A stretch of 47,646 nt of DNA from Treponema sp. (GTDB lineage: Bacteria > Spirochaetota > Spirochaetia > Treponematales > Treponemataceae), in NCBI GenBank assembly GCA_017534445.1, contig JAFXWC010000069.1, forward strand, positions 1-47,646. The letters are read 5' to 3'. The position numbers and the translations under genes are program-made. This document shows, one piece after another, positions 7,957 to 15,373 of this stretch. The notes below the pieces were generated by a model. It was not told the origin of the DNA. It made no database searches and saw nothing but the letters and a program-made list of their open reading frames with translations. The first letter of the stretch is position 1. Every line of letters starts with the position of its first letter.

Positions 7957-8030
7957 GGGGGCTTAGCGAAGCTGGTTATCGCGCTGGCCTGTCACGCCGG
8001 AGACCACGGGTTCGAGCCCCGTAGCTCCCG
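7957..8030 (+). tRNA. tRNA-Asp (anticodon GTC)
   Basis: Acceptor GGGGGCT (7957-7963) pairs with AGCTCCC (8023-8029), with discriminator G as is normal for Asp. Anticodon stem CTGGC/GCCGG encloses the loop CTGTCAC, giving anticodon GTC. The T arm is ACGGG-TTCGAGC-CCCGT. CCA is not encoded. Confidence 0.96.
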
Positions 8031-8038
8031 TATAAATG

Positions 8039-8066
8039 CCCACTTTTTTAAGTGGGTATTTTTTTT
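8039..8066 (+). terminator. Rho-independent terminator after tRNA-Asp
   Basis: CCCACTT (8039-8045), TTTT loop, AAGTGGG (8050-8056), then a T-run. Confidence 0.75.
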
Positions 8067-8107
8067 GCCTGCTGAATAAGAGGCAGCAATTTTTATCGAT
8101 ATATTTT

Positions 8108-8180
8108 CGGGTAATAGCGCAGCTGGTAGCGCGCTACGTTCGGGACGTAGAGGTCCCCGGTTCGAATCCGGGTTACCCGA
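8108..8180 (+). tRNA. tRNA-Pro (anticodon CGG)
   Basis: Acceptor CGGGTAA (8108-8114) pairs with TTACCCG (8173-8179), with the C1-G72 pair typical of bacterial tRNA-Pro and discriminator A. Anticodon stem CTACG/CGTAG encloses TTCGGGA, giving anticodon CGG, which reads CCG. CCA is not encoded. No strong promoter of its own is visible, so it may depend on read-through from the tRNA-Asp promoter. Confidence 0.96.
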
Positions 8181-8189
8181 CTTTGCAAA

Positions 8190-8218
8190 GCCTACGGTTT
8201 TTTCCGCAGGCCTTTTTT
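8190..8218 (+). terminator. Rho-independent terminator after tRNA-Pro
   Basis: GCCTACGG and CCGCAGGC form a stem with one A-C mismatch around a T6 loop, followed by a T-run. Confidence 0.75.
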
Positions 8219-8233
8219 ATTTCCGGAGAAACT

Positions 8234-8379
8234 TACGCCGCCATGGAGGGGCCCGCGCAAGCGGGTTGCCGTCAGGCAATGCAGGCGAAAGCCGGAACCC
8301 CGGAACGGCGGTGACGCGGGGCATGTCCGGTCGGATTAGAGTAAAAATAAAATGGTGGAGCAGGCAGAACTTCCGTCCT
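8234..8379 (+). repeat. Multi-hairpin intergenic repeat, copy 3 (variant A)
   Basis: A closing stem CGCCGCC (8236-8242) pairs with GGCGGTG (8307-8313). Inside are CCCGC-GCAA-GCGGG (8252-8265), TTGCC-GTCA-GGCAA (8266-8279) and GGC-GAAA-GCC (8284-8293), followed by GGAACCCCGGAA. Two of the three loops are GNRA tetraloops. The second module (GTCGGATTAG ... ATGGTGGAG ... TTCCGTCC) follows. The copy at 45790 has the same layout with altered stems. Confidence 0.8.
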
Positions 8380-8398
8380 TAAGATTTATAGAAGAAAT

Positions 8399-9595
8399 TT
8401 AATTTTTTAGTCCCAGTGCTGCAGAAATGCCTGCCGTTTCTATGTTGGAAAGGGAGACTTTGAAGAGCAGCTGGATTACCTTGCCGATTGTGCTGCGTGT
8501 CTGGGGGCTTAGCTTTGTAAAGGACATAAGCATTGTTTTTGCCGCTCCCAGCTTGTTGCTGCCAAGTTCGGAATTTGTCCTTGCCTTGGTGGAGCTTAGT
8601 ACGGAGAAGATTGCCTCTATGAAGGTTTCGCGTTCCCCGGACGGAAGTTCCTGTATCCACTGGTTTACGGTTGAGGATATGAATTTGCTTTGTTCGGTGG
8701 TGTCTTTTTCCCTTACAAAGCTTAGCGCCTGCGTGTGCCAGTTGAAGGGGTCGTGCTGGTAGAGCCCCTTGTTGTCGCTTTCTACGGTTGTGTAGCCCGT
8801 GTCGTGGCAAAAGAGCATTCCCACTATGGAAAGCTGGGGAAAGTAAGAGCTTATTTTGTCCCTTACGGCCAAGTATTTTTCCGTCTTAAAGAAGTCTTCG
8901 CTGAATCCGGGGCCGTCGTTGTTGTAGACGCGGGCCATGCGCTTTTGGATTTGTGGCTGGGCGTTTACCGCTGAATAGATTGCAAGGTTTCCGCCTTTGG
9001 AATGGCCTGCTATGCTTATTCTTCCGCCAAAGAAGGATGCCGCGCTTTCCAGGTAGTCCAGGGCGTCTTTTTGTGCGGGTACGGTTGTCTTGTAGCCCAG
9101 GTTAAAGTCTTCTTTCCAGCCTATTAGGGTGTCGTCGGTTCCACGGTATACCACGCAGATGTCGGGGTTTTCTGTGCTTGGGGCTTCTGCGTACGGGGTT
9201 ACTGCGTTTGTGTTTACTGCGTTTGTGTTAGGGCGCCTTATCCTAAAGACTGCCGCCGCAAACTGTTCTTCTTCTTCAAGGTCAATTTTGTTTATAAAGC
9301 CGCTTGCTTCTATCTTGCTAAAGCGGTTGGAATTTGCCGCCTTTAGGAAGAGTTCAGCCGTTTTCCTGTTGATGAGTGCACCCGTGTCGCTGCGGTTGTC
9401 CTTGTCTGGTGCAGTGCGGAAGTATTCTGCTATGTCTTTAAGGGTTGGGCCTTTTTCTAAGAATTCGCTGGGGATTAGCCCTTCAAAATTCAGGTAGATT
9501 ATCTGGCAGAGTATAACTGCGTCTATTTCGTTAAAGGGAGAGGTGTAAAAGTCAATGTCGCCGCGCCATTCGATGTAGTCTGTTATGTTAGCCAT
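8399..9595 (-). CDS. Mbeg1-like (DUF2974) alpha/beta-hydrolase family protein
   Basis: 398 residues. The N-terminus has the family opening (DYIEWRGDIDFYTSPFNEIDAVILCQIIYLNF), and the middle has a lipase-type nucleophile elbow GHSKGGN after an IVYRGTDDT-like strand, so Ser in GHSKG is the likely nucleophile. Members are annotated as lipase-like hydrolases, but substrates are mostly unknown. The start ATG 9595 follows GGAG at a short spacing. No signal peptide is evident, so it is probably cytoplasmic. It is divergent from the IMP cyclohydrolase gene. A repeat copy sits just beyond its 3' end. Confidence 0.8.
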   Translation of the reverse strand: MANITDYIEWRGDIDFYTSPFNEIDAVILCQIIYLNFEGLIPSEFLEKGPTLKDIAEYFRTAPDKDNRSDTGALINRKTAELFLKAANSNRFSKIEASGFINKIDLEEEEQFAAAVFRIRRPNTNAVNTNAVTPYAEAPSTENPDICVVYRGTDDTLIGWKEDFNLGYKTTVPAQKDALDYLESAASFFGGRISIAGHSKGGNLAIYSAVNAQPQIQKRMARVYNNDGPGFSEDFFKTEKYLAVRDKISSYFPQLSIVGMLFCHDTGYTTVESDNKGLYQHDPFNWHTQALSFVREKDTTEQSKFISSTVNQWIQELPSGERETFIEAIFSVLSSTKARTNSELGSNKLGAAKTMLMSFTKLSPQTRSTIGKVIQLLFKVSLSNIETAGISAALGLKN

Positions 9596-9633
9596 TTTTT
9601 CTCCGGGTATGCTGTAGTTTGCGTATCTTGCGT

Positions 9634-9662
9634 TTGCACAAGAATAAAGTTTGTGTTAATAT
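9634..9662 (+). promoter_or_regulatory. Likely promoter of the purO-trpR unit
   Basis: TTGCAC, 17 bases, TAATAT, about 42 bases before ATG 9705. A second -10-like TATAAT lies just downstream, so the exact box is uncertain. Confidence 0.5.
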
Positions 9663-9704
9663 GAATATAATAAATTTTTAACGAATAATAAAGGCGGAAT
9701 TCTT

Positions 9705-10436
9705 ATGAAAATAGAATCTCTTTTTGACTATTTGTCCGGCAACTCTTACCCCGGACGCGGAATCGTAACTGGCAGAACAAAAGACGGAAAGTTTGCTGTG
9801 TCGGCTTATTTTATCATGGGAAGAAGCGAAAACAGCCGCAACCGTGTTTTTGTGGAAGAGGGAAAGGGCATCCGCACCCAGGCCTTTGACCCTTCCAAGA
9901 TGAAGGATCCCAGCCTTATCATCTATGCCCCGGTACGCGTAATCACCACCGGAGACGGCATGCAGACCATCGTAACCAACGGAGACCAGACGGACACCGT
10001 GTACGAAGGTTTGTCCAAGGGCCTTACCTTTGAGCAGAGCCTGCGCTCAAGAACCTTTGAACCGGACGGCCCCAACTTTACACCCCGCATTTCTTCCGTG
10101 CTGCACATTGCCTCTGGAAAGTTCAGCTACGAAATGTCCATACTAAAAAGCGACATGGGCGACCCTGAATCCTCAAACCGCTACACATACTCCTACGAAA
10201 ACCCCAAGCCGGGGGTAGGCCGTTTTATCCACACCTACCTTGGAGACGGAAACCCATTGCCAAGCTTTACCGGCGAGCCCGTTGCCGTTAACCTTGAAGG
10301 AATGGATAATGCCCAGACTCTTGCGGATAAAATCTGGCAGAGCCTTAACAGTGACAACAAGGTTTCCCTCTTTGTCCGCTACATAGAAATTGCAAGCGGA
10401 AAAGAAGAGACCGTAATCATCAACAAAAACAAATAG
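9705..10436 (+). CDS. PurO-type IMP cyclohydrolase-like protein
   Basis: 243 residues with the motif SYPGRGIVTGRT near the N-terminus and further family-like stretches (FIMGRSENSRNRVFV, the DPSLIIYAPVR region). These match the IMP_cyclohyd (PurO-like) family found in archaea and some anaerobic bacteria, which closes FAICAR to IMP in the last step of purine synthesis. The length agrees with the bacterial branch. A ribosome-binding region (GGCGGA) precedes the ATG. A TrpR-family gene follows after 32 bases, so they are probably one transcript. The function is by family resemblance; other bacterial members have not all been tested. Confidence 0.7.
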   Translation: MKIESLFDYLSGNSYPGRGIVTGRTKDGKFAVSAYFIMGRSENSRNRVFVEEGKGIRTQAFDPSKMKDPSLIIYAPVRVITTGDGMQTIVTNGDQTDTVYEGLSKGLTFEQSLRSRTFEPDGPNFTPRISSVLHIASGKFSYEMSILKSDMGDPESSNRYTYSYENPKPGVGRFIHTYLGDGNPLPSFTGEPVAVNLEGMDNAQTLADKIWQSLNSDNKVSLFVRYIEIASGKEETVIINKNK

Positions 10437-10468
10437 CAGGCAGTTAAAAGCAAGGACGGATTGAATTA

Positions 10469-10792
10469 ATGCGTGTAAAAAATACAGAATCACTTTTGAA
10501 TGAAGAAAAAACTGATGCAATTGAGGAAATCTGTTCCCTGCTTGCCAAAATAGACGACAAGAACCTTATCATGGAATTCTTTGAATGCCTCTTTACAAAG
10601 TCCGAGCTTAAGGATTTTTCAAACAGGTGGCATTTGGTAAAGGAACTTGACGCGGGAACGACCCAGCGCGAGATTGCAAAAAAATACAACATGTCTCTTT
10701 GCAACATTACGCGCGGTTCCCGTGAACTTAAAAAGGAAAACTCAGCCTTTAGAAAGGTTCTGACGATTCTTGCGTCCATGGAAACTGAATAA
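10469..10792 (+). CDS. trpR: TrpR-family transcriptional repressor
   Basis: 107 residues, all helical in character. The C-terminal helix-turn-helix reads GTTQREIAKKYNMSLCNITRGSRELKK, close to the Trp repressor pattern (SQRELK...ITRGSNSLK) and closer to TrpR than to the YerC/YecD branch. The family dimer binds L-tryptophan and represses tryptophan genes. No tryptophan biosynthetic gene is in the window, so its targets lie elsewhere or its effector differs. It is probably cotranscribed with the upstream PurO-like gene, an unusual pairing. AAGGACGGA precedes the ATG. Confidence 0.8.
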   Translation: MRVKNTESLLNEEKTDAIEEICSLLAKIDDKNLIMEFFECLFTKSELKDFSNRWHLVKELDAGTTQREIAKKYNMSLCNITRGSRELKKENSAFRKVLTILASMETE

Positions 10793-10799
10793 ATTTTAA

Positions 10800-10935
10800 T
10801 TTGGACGGAAGGCCATCTGCCGGGCAAAGGACTTTTTTGCAAAGAAGGCATTCCTTGGCCATCCCCGCTTTCCGGGGTTCCGCTTGCGCTTCATTGCCCT
10901 TGGCAACGCGTTCCGCGCCCCTCCAATCGGGCGTA
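10800..10935 (-). repeat. Multi-hairpin intergenic repeat, copy 4
   Basis: On the minus strand: TACGCCCGATTGGAGGGG, CGCG-GAA-CGCG, TTGCC-AAG-GGCAA, GC-GCAA-GC, GGAACCCCGGAA, then CGGGG, which can pair back to the opening CCCG. Against the copy at 8234 the loops and stems differ but pairing is kept. It begins 7 bases after the trpR stop. The other end, read as TTCCGTCCAA on the minus strand, is a degenerate version of the second module. Confidence 0.75.
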
Positions 10936-10949
10936 GGGGCCTTGGTGCA

Positions 10950-11393
10950 TTATGTATGCCTTATTGCTTTTTTTGCGCATTCGGGGCATTTTCCCCAGAT
11001 GCTTATCTGCGTCTGTCCTGCCTCAAAATCATGGGGAAGCATTGCCGTGCAGTTATTGTAGAAGTCGCCAACCGAGTCTGAAACTATGTCAAAAATCTTC
11101 ATGCAAACCGTACACTTAAAATGGATGTGGGGAGTAAGCTTTGCGTCGTAGCGCACCTGCTCATCCTCTATGTTCAGCGAATTCAAAATGTGCTCCGTGC
11201 TAAAAAGGTGGAGCGTGTTGTAGACCGTCGTGCGGGAAAGGGACGGATAGCTGCCTATAAGAGCCTGGTAGACCGTTTCTGCGGTTGGGTGAACTTCGTT
11301 TTCTGTTACGTACTTTAGAACCGCAACCCTAAGAGAAGAAGGCCTTATGTTCTTTGAGCGCAGTATTTCTGCGTATTCCGAATTGTCTGACAA
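10950..11393 (-). CDS. perR: Fur-family regulator, probable peroxide sensor PerR
   Basis: 147 residues from TTG 11393, chosen because GGGAG lies 6 bases upstream; an in-frame TTG at 11411 would add six residues. An N-terminal winged helix (IRPSSLRVAVLKYVTENEVHPTAETVYQAL ... SRTTVYNTLHLF) is followed by the metal-binding half (HIHFKCTVCMKIFD and GKCPECAKK, two CxxC pairs for structural zinc). It lies directly downstream of rubrerythrin on the same strand, and a PerR-type palindrome precedes that gene. Together these suggest peroxide sensing and feedback control. Separation from Fur or Zur by sequence alone is not decisive. Confidence 0.82.
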   Translation of the reverse strand: MSDNSEYAEILRSKNIRPSSLRVAVLKYVTENEVHPTAETVYQALIGSYPSLSRTTVYNTLHLFSTEHILNSLNIEDEQVRYDAKLTPHIHFKCTVCMKIFDIVSDSVGDFYNNCTAMLPHDFEAGQTQISIWGKCPECAKKAIRHT

Positions 11394-11490
11394 TTTAAAC
11401 TCCCGTGGCAAGAACTACCGGGCACTTTGGTAAGCCTTTAAGGTTTGCTGCATCAGGCCAAAGCTAACCCGGTAATGAATCTTCTTGCGT

Positions 11491-12033
11491 CTATTTAAAG
11501 TAGCGTTCCAAGAGCCCCTTAAAGCCTGCACCGTGGCGTGCCTCGTCGCGGGCCATCTCGTGAACCGTGTCGTGAACGGCATCATAATTCAAAGCCTTTG
11601 CCTTCTTTGCAAGCTCCAGCTTTCCTTCGCAGGCACCAGCCTCTGCCGCTGCACGAAGCTCAAGATTCTTCTTGGTTGAATTTGTAAGCACATCTCCCAA
11701 AAGTTCTGCAAACCTGGATGCATGGTCTGCCTCTTCAAAGGCGTAACGCTTGAATGCCTCTGCAATCTCCGGGTAACCTTCGCGGTCTGCCTGGCGGGAC
11801 ATTGCAAGGTACATGCCAACCTCGCTGCATTCACCGTTAAAATTATCCTTTAGACCCTGGACAATCTCTGGATCAAGGCCCTTTGCTGAACCAACTTCGT
11901 GTTCGCAGGCCCAGCCAGATTTTTCTTCCTTCACTTCAACAAAAGCGTTCTTTGCATGACACTGGGGGCACTCATCAGGCGCATTGTCTCCTGTGAAAAC
12001 GAAACCACAAACTTTGCATCGCCACTTCTTCAT
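11491..12033 (-). CDS. rbr: Rubrerythrin with N-terminal rubredoxin domain
   Basis: 180 residues from ATG 12033, preceded by AGGAG. A rubredoxin-type iron site (Cys6, Cys9, Cys22, Cys25: WRCKVCG ... ECPQC) precedes a ferritin-like four-helix domain with the diiron pattern ([26 protein letters not shown]). This domain order is that of reverse rubrerythrins. The enzyme reduces hydrogen peroxide to water in the cytoplasm of anaerobes. It heads an apparent two-gene unit with the Fur/PerR regulator, behind a strong promoter overlapped downstream by a perfect operator-like palindrome. Confidence 0.93.
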   Translation of the reverse strand: MKKWRCKVCGFVFTGDNAPDECPQCHAKNAFVEVKEEKSGWACEHEVGSAKGLDPEIVQGLKDNFNGECSEVGMYLAMSRQADREGYPEIAEAFKRYAFEEADHASRFAELLGDVLTNSTKKNLELRAAAEAGACEGKLELAKKAKALNYDAVHDTVHEMARDEARHGAGFKGLLERYFK

Positions 12034-12051
12034 AATTTGCTCCTTGCACAA

Positions 12052-12070
12052 AATTGTAATAATTACAATT
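12052..12070 (-). promoter_or_regulatory. PerR-box-like operator
   Basis: A perfect 9-1-9 inverted repeat, AATTGTAAT-A-ATTACAATT. The core TTGTAATAATTACAA fits the 7-1-7 pattern of PerR boxes. It lies just downstream of the rubrerythrin -10 box, where a bound repressor would block transcription. Confidence 0.8.
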
Positions 12071-12071
12071 C

Positions 12072-12100
12072 ATTTTATATGGAAAATACCTTGTTGTCAA
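12072..12100 (-). promoter_or_regulatory. Rubrerythrin promoter
   Basis: TTGACA, 17 bases, TAAAAT on the minus strand, immediately upstream of the operator. Confidence 0.78.
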
Positions 12101-12178
12101 ATGAATTTTGTAATCTTTTCAATTTTTTGCCAATTACTTTTTTTGGAAAAAAAATTTTATCTTTTTTAGCATTAGCTA

Positions 12179-12207
12179 TTGACACAATTCGTAAAAAAAG
12201 CTATATT
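12179..12207 (+). promoter_or_regulatory. tRNA-Leu promoter
   Basis: TTGACA, 17 bases, TATATT, ending 20 bases before the tRNA. Confidence 0.8.
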
Positions 12208-12227
12208 AACATCACATTTTAACAAAT

Positions 12228-12309
12228 GCGGGGATGGTGGAATTGGTAGACACGCTAGCTTGAGGTGCTAGTGGCGCAAGCTGTGCCTGTTCAAGTCAGG
12301 TTCTCCGCA
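12228..12309 (+). tRNA. tRNA-Leu (anticodon GAG)
   Basis: Acceptor GCGGGGA (12228-12234) pairs with TCTCCGC (12302-12308), discriminator A. Anticodon stem CTAGC/GCTAG encloses TTGAGGT, giving GAG. A long variable arm marks it as a class II tRNA. CCA is not encoded. Confidence 0.96.
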
Positions 12310-12313
12310 TCTT

Positions 12314-12346
12314 AAGGACTGTTGCTTTTGACAGTCCTTTTTTTTT
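12314..12346 (+). terminator. Rho-independent terminator after tRNA-Leu
   Basis: AAGGACTGT (12314-12322) pairs perfectly with ACAGTCCTT (12331-12339), followed by a run of T. Confidence 0.88.
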
Positions 12347-12410
12347 GCCCGGATAAGTTTTCCGGGTGAATGTTAACGGAATGCCCGCCTGTGCAAAGGA
12401 GAAGTCTCTG

Positions 12411-13379
12411 TTGTATTCATCAGAAAAAAATCCAAAAGACATGCTCTGGACTGCAAAAGACAAGTGCCGGCTGGACGTATTCCTGCGCGAAAATCTGCCC
12501 CAGACTCTGGGAAGCCAAGTCTCCAACTCAAAGATACGCCGCCTTATTGTAGCGGGAGAAGTAAGCGTAAATTCCCGTGTTTGCAGAATACCTTCTTACA
12601 CACTTCTTCCTGGCGCAAAAGTAAGCGCAAGGGTCAGCCAGGAAAAACTCTTCTACGAAAGGCAGCCGGACGACATAAGCTTTGAGCTTACGGAAAAAGA
12701 CGTGCTCTACGAAGATGAATGCATAATCTGCGTTAACAAGCCGGCTTTCCTTCCTACAGAAGAAACAATCGTAAAGGGAAGGGCAAGCCTCCACGAGTGC
12801 GTGGTAAAATACCTGTGGAATAAGAACCCCTCGCTAAGGAATCCACCCTATGCAGGCATAATGCACCGCCTTGACCGCGAAACAAGCGGTGTAATTCTTT
12901 TTACAAAGACAAGGAGCGTTAATGCCCAAGTCCATGCCATGTTTGAGCAGCACACAGCCCAAAAAACTTACAGGGCTGTCTCTTCCATAAAAAATGATTT
13001 GCTAAAAGAAGGTGACAGCTTTGAATGCAAGAATTACATAGGCCGCATAAGCCCAAAAAGCTCGGCATGCAAAATAGGCAGTCTTTCCCAGGAAAGGGGA
13101 GGCCAGCTTGCAGAAACCCTCTTTACCGTGGCCGCAAAAAAAGGCGGCTTGATTTATCTGGATGCTTTTCCAAAAACAGGCCGCACCCACCAGATTAGGG
13201 TGCATCTTTCGCAGAAGGGAATGCCCATTGTCGGTGATGAACTTTACGGTGGAATGAAAGGGATAAAAGAAGTTGGGGAAAGGATAATGCTGCATGCATC
13301 CTGCCTGGAATTTCCCCATCCTCTTAGCGGACAAATAATGGCTGTAAGGGCAGAACTTCCATTAGGCTTTGAGCCTTAG
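12411..13379 (+). CDS. RluA-family 23S rRNA (or tRNA) pseudouridine synthase
   Basis: About 322 residues from TTG 12411, chosen because AAAGGAG lies 9 bases upstream; GTG 12366 is an alternative in-frame start. An S4-like RNA-binding segment (RLDVFLRENLP ... SNSKIRRLIVAGEVSVN) is followed by the catalytic domain: HRLDRETSGVILFTKT with the essential Asp, and KTGRTHQIRVHLSQKGMPIVGDELYGG. These are RluA/RluC/RluD hallmarks. It converts specific uridines in structured RNA to pseudouridine; the exact site cannot be read from sequence. Its stop overlaps the 3' end of rsgA on the opposite strand by 4 bases. Confidence 0.9.
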   Translation: MYSSEKNPKDMLWTAKDKCRLDVFLRENLPQTLGSQVSNSKIRRLIVAGEVSVNSRVCRIPSYTLLPGAKVSARVSQEKLFYERQPDDISFELTEKDVLYEDECIICVNKPAFLPTEETIVKGRASLHECVVKYLWNKNPSLRNPPYAGIMHRLDRETSGVILFTKTRSVNAQVHAMFEQHTAQKTYRAVSSIKNDLLKEGDSFECKNYIGRISPKSSACKIGSLSQERGGQLAETLFTVAAKKGGLIYLDAFPKTGRTHQIRVHLSQKGMPIVGDELYGGMKGIKEVGERIMLHASCLEFPHPLSGQIMAVRAELPLGFEP

Positions 13380-14338
13380 TCTTCCCAAGTGCCGTCCTTC
13401 ATTTCCGAACAGATGCGCTTCCAGCTGTCGTAGCGCAGGGGGTGAATCTTCCCGTCCTGAACAGCCTGCATTATGGCACAACCTTTTTCCGAAATATGCG
13501 AACAGCTCATGCCAAATGAGCACTTTCCAATAAAGGGCTTAAAGTCGCGGAAGTAAAGGGCAAGGTCGTCCGCCTCTATTCCGTGCAGCATAAAACGCCT
13601 TACGCCAGGTGTGTCAATAATATCCGCACAGGCACCTACAATTCCGCCTATAAGAGCCTCGTCTATCTGAATGTGCATCAGGGAGCCTTTGGTTGTAGTG
13701 TGAGTTCCCCTGCCGTATTTTTGGCTAAGGCTTCCTGTCTTTAAGACAACGTCATTGTCAAGCACGTTGATGATGGAACTTTTTCCAACGCCGCTTTGGC
13801 CCACAAGGGCAGACAGGTGGTTTTCCAGCAGGCTGGCAAGCTCCACCATTCCCTCTCCGGTCTTTGCGCTAAGACGGATAACCTTGTAGCCAATGTCCTC
13901 CCAGTTCTTAAGCCGTTCCTGAACTTCCTCGTCCTGGGATGCGGCAAGATCGTACTTGTTGCAGACAATAACCGGAGTAATGTTTTGGTTTTCCGCCTGG
14001 GCAAGAGCCCTGTCTATAAAGCGGGGCCTAAAGGGTGGCTCGTCCGGTGTGGTAACGATAAGAAGGTAGTCAAGATTGCATGCCATAAGCTGCGGAAGCT
14101 TTTTCTTTATGTTCCAGCGAACAAATTCGTTTCGCCTTTCCTGAACGCTAACGATGCGCCCCTTCTTTTCTTCAAGCGAAGCCTCTTCCAGCTCCACAAC
14201 GTCACCCGGAGCAATGGGATTGTAATAGTCCTTGTCCGACTTGAGAACCTTGCCCTTTATTGAACAGTCGCGAGTAAGTCCGTCCTCGCATTCAACCTGA
14301 AAAACATTTTTGCTGCCGTTTAAAATCAACCCGTGCAT
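13376..14338 (-). CDS. rsgA: Ribosome small-subunit-dependent GTPase A
   Basis: 320 residues with the circularly permuted GTPase order that defines RsgA/YjeQ: G4 NKYD (127-130), then the P-loop GQSGVGKSS (180-188), then G3 DTPG (242-245). An N-terminal OB-like domain precedes it, and a C-terminal zinc knuckle (Cys273, Cys279, His281, Cys287) follows. It assists late maturation of the 30S subunit. The promoter ends 9 bases before the ATG and no Shine-Dalgarno is visible, so the message is probably leaderless. Confidence 0.96.
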   Translation of the reverse strand: MHGLILNGSKNVFQVECEDGLTRDCSIKGKVLKSDKDYYNPIAPGDVVELEEASLEEKKGRIVSVQERRNEFVRWNIKKKLPQLMACNLDYLLIVTTPDEPPFRPRFIDRALAQAENQNITPVIVCNKYDLAASQDEEVQERLKNWEDIGYKVIRLSAKTGEGMVELASLLENHLSALVGQSGVGKSSIINVLDNDVVLKTGSLSQKYGRGTHTTTKGSLMHIQIDEALIGGIVGACADIIDTPGVRRFMLHGIEADDLALYFRDFKPFIGKCSFGMSCSHISEKGCAIMQAVQDGKIHPLRYDSWKRICSEMKDGTWED

Positions 14339-14347
14339 ATAAAGTGA

Positions 14348-14376
14348 ATTCTGAATGAAAATTTGCCGTCTGTCAA
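14348..14376 (-). promoter_or_regulatory. rsgA promoter, near-leaderless
   Basis: TTGACA, 17 bases, CAGAAT on the minus strand; ATG follows 9 bases after the -10 box. Confidence 0.6.
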
Positions 14377-14409
14377 GATGGGGACGTGGCTTTCTTTTTC
14401 AGGCGGTGC

Positions 14410-15141
14410 TTATTGGTTTTTGAGTTCTTCCAATGCTTTAGCTGCATCAGAGTACCCCTGTTCCGCGGCCTTTGAGTACCATTCGAATGCCTTTTTGTTG
14501 TCCTGTGCTACACCTTGTCCATTTTCATACAATACTCCCACTACGTATTGGGCAATGGGCAGATCCTGTTCAGCGGCCTTTTTGTACCATTGGAAAGCTT
14601 TTTTGTCATCCTGTGCTACTCCAAGACCCGTTTGATATAAGCGCCCAAGGTTTAATTGTGCAGGTGCACATCCCTGCTTGGCAGCCTTTTCGTACCATTG
14701 GAAAGCCTTTTTGTCATCCTGCGTTACTCCAATACCTTTGGCATATAAGTATGCAAGCCTAACTTGAGCATTGTCATCTCCCTGCTCGGCGGCTTTTAAG
14801 AACCATTGGAAAGCTTTTTCGACATCCTTTGCCACACCCCGTCCGTTTACATACATACCCCCAAGGTTGTCTTGTGCACTGGCATACCCCTGCTCGGCAG
14901 CCTTTAAATACCATTGGAATGCCTTCTCATTATCCTGTGTTACGCCATACCCGTTTTCATACATTATTCCAAGTTTGTCTTGCGCAGCTGCCATTCCTTG
15001 CTCCGCGGCCTTTGAGTACCAGTGGAAAGCCTTTTCATAATCCAGTTCGTCATTACCCGAATAATATAGGCCAAGCTTGAATTGTGCTTTTGCATCACCT
15101 TGTTCTGCTTTTGTAGTCAATTTGCCAATGTTTTCACTCAT
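14410..15141 (-). CDS. Sel1-like repeat protein
   Basis: 243 residues from ATG 15141 (GGGAG 9 bases upstream). Nearly the whole protein is six to seven 36-residue Sel1 repeats of the form A-x-x-x-LG-x-x-Y-x-x-G-x-GV-x-x-D-x-x-KAF-x-W-x-x-KAAEQG. The repeats form a helical solenoid used for protein-protein contacts. No signal peptide or catalytic domain is seen. The high identity between repeats at DNA level could allow repeat-number change. Partners unknown. Confidence 0.9.
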   Translation of the reverse strand: MSENIGKLTTKAEQGDAKAQFKLGLYYSGNDELDYEKAFHWYSKAAEQGMAAAQDKLGIMYENGYGVTQDNEKAFQWYLKAAEQGYASAQDNLGGMYVNGRGVAKDVEKAFQWFLKAAEQGDDNAQVRLAYLYAKGIGVTQDDKKAFQWYEKAAKQGCAPAQLNLGRLYQTGLGVAQDDKKAFQWYKKAAEQDLPIAQYVVGVLYENGQGVAQDNKKAFEWYSKAAEQGYSDAAKALEELKNQ

Positions 15142-15182
15142 AAAAATAATCTCCCGATGCATACCAATTACTTGTGTAGAAT

Positions 15183-15211
15183 ATTATACCATCAATTCTG
15201 TGTAAAAACAA
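15183..15211 (-). promoter_or_regulatory. Promoter of the Sel1-repeat gene
   Basis: TTGTTT, 17 bases, TATAAT on the minus strand. Confidence 0.65.
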
Positions 15212-15251
15212 AATGTTTTGTGTTTTTGTGCCGGATGCGCTTTATTGCAAG

Positions 15252-15280
15252 TTGACATGTCTTCGTCGTGGCATTAATAT
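15252..15280 (+). promoter_or_regulatory. Promoter of the WYL regulator gene
   Basis: TTGACA, 17 bases, TAATAT. Its position excludes the in-frame ATG at 15284 as the start, as that codon would lie before the transcript begins. Confidence 0.72.
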
Positions 15281-15373
15281 AAAATGAGTTTATTCCCAAT
15301 AAGCGGGAACGTGTTTTGCCTCGCAGCTAACAGTCGGGGCTTTGGTTTTGGAAAAGTGCAAGGAGTTGTGCAG

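Noticed and set aside
8036..8314. Open frame over tRNA-Pro and the repeat, ending AKAGTPERR; a frame near 45604-45867 ends almost identically
   Set aside because: The shared peptide comes from translating the repeat element. The first frame crosses a tRNA gene and the second overlaps xerC. Neither has a start signal.
10801..11081. Plus-strand open frames opposite the Fur/PerR gene
   Set aside because: They run from repeat copy 4 into the antisense of a well-supported gene and have no recognisable protein features.
15284..15373. Longer start for the WYL regulator
   Set aside because: ATG 15284 is 3 bases after the -10 box, so it would not be in the transcript; ATG 15374 has AGGAG at ideal spacing.
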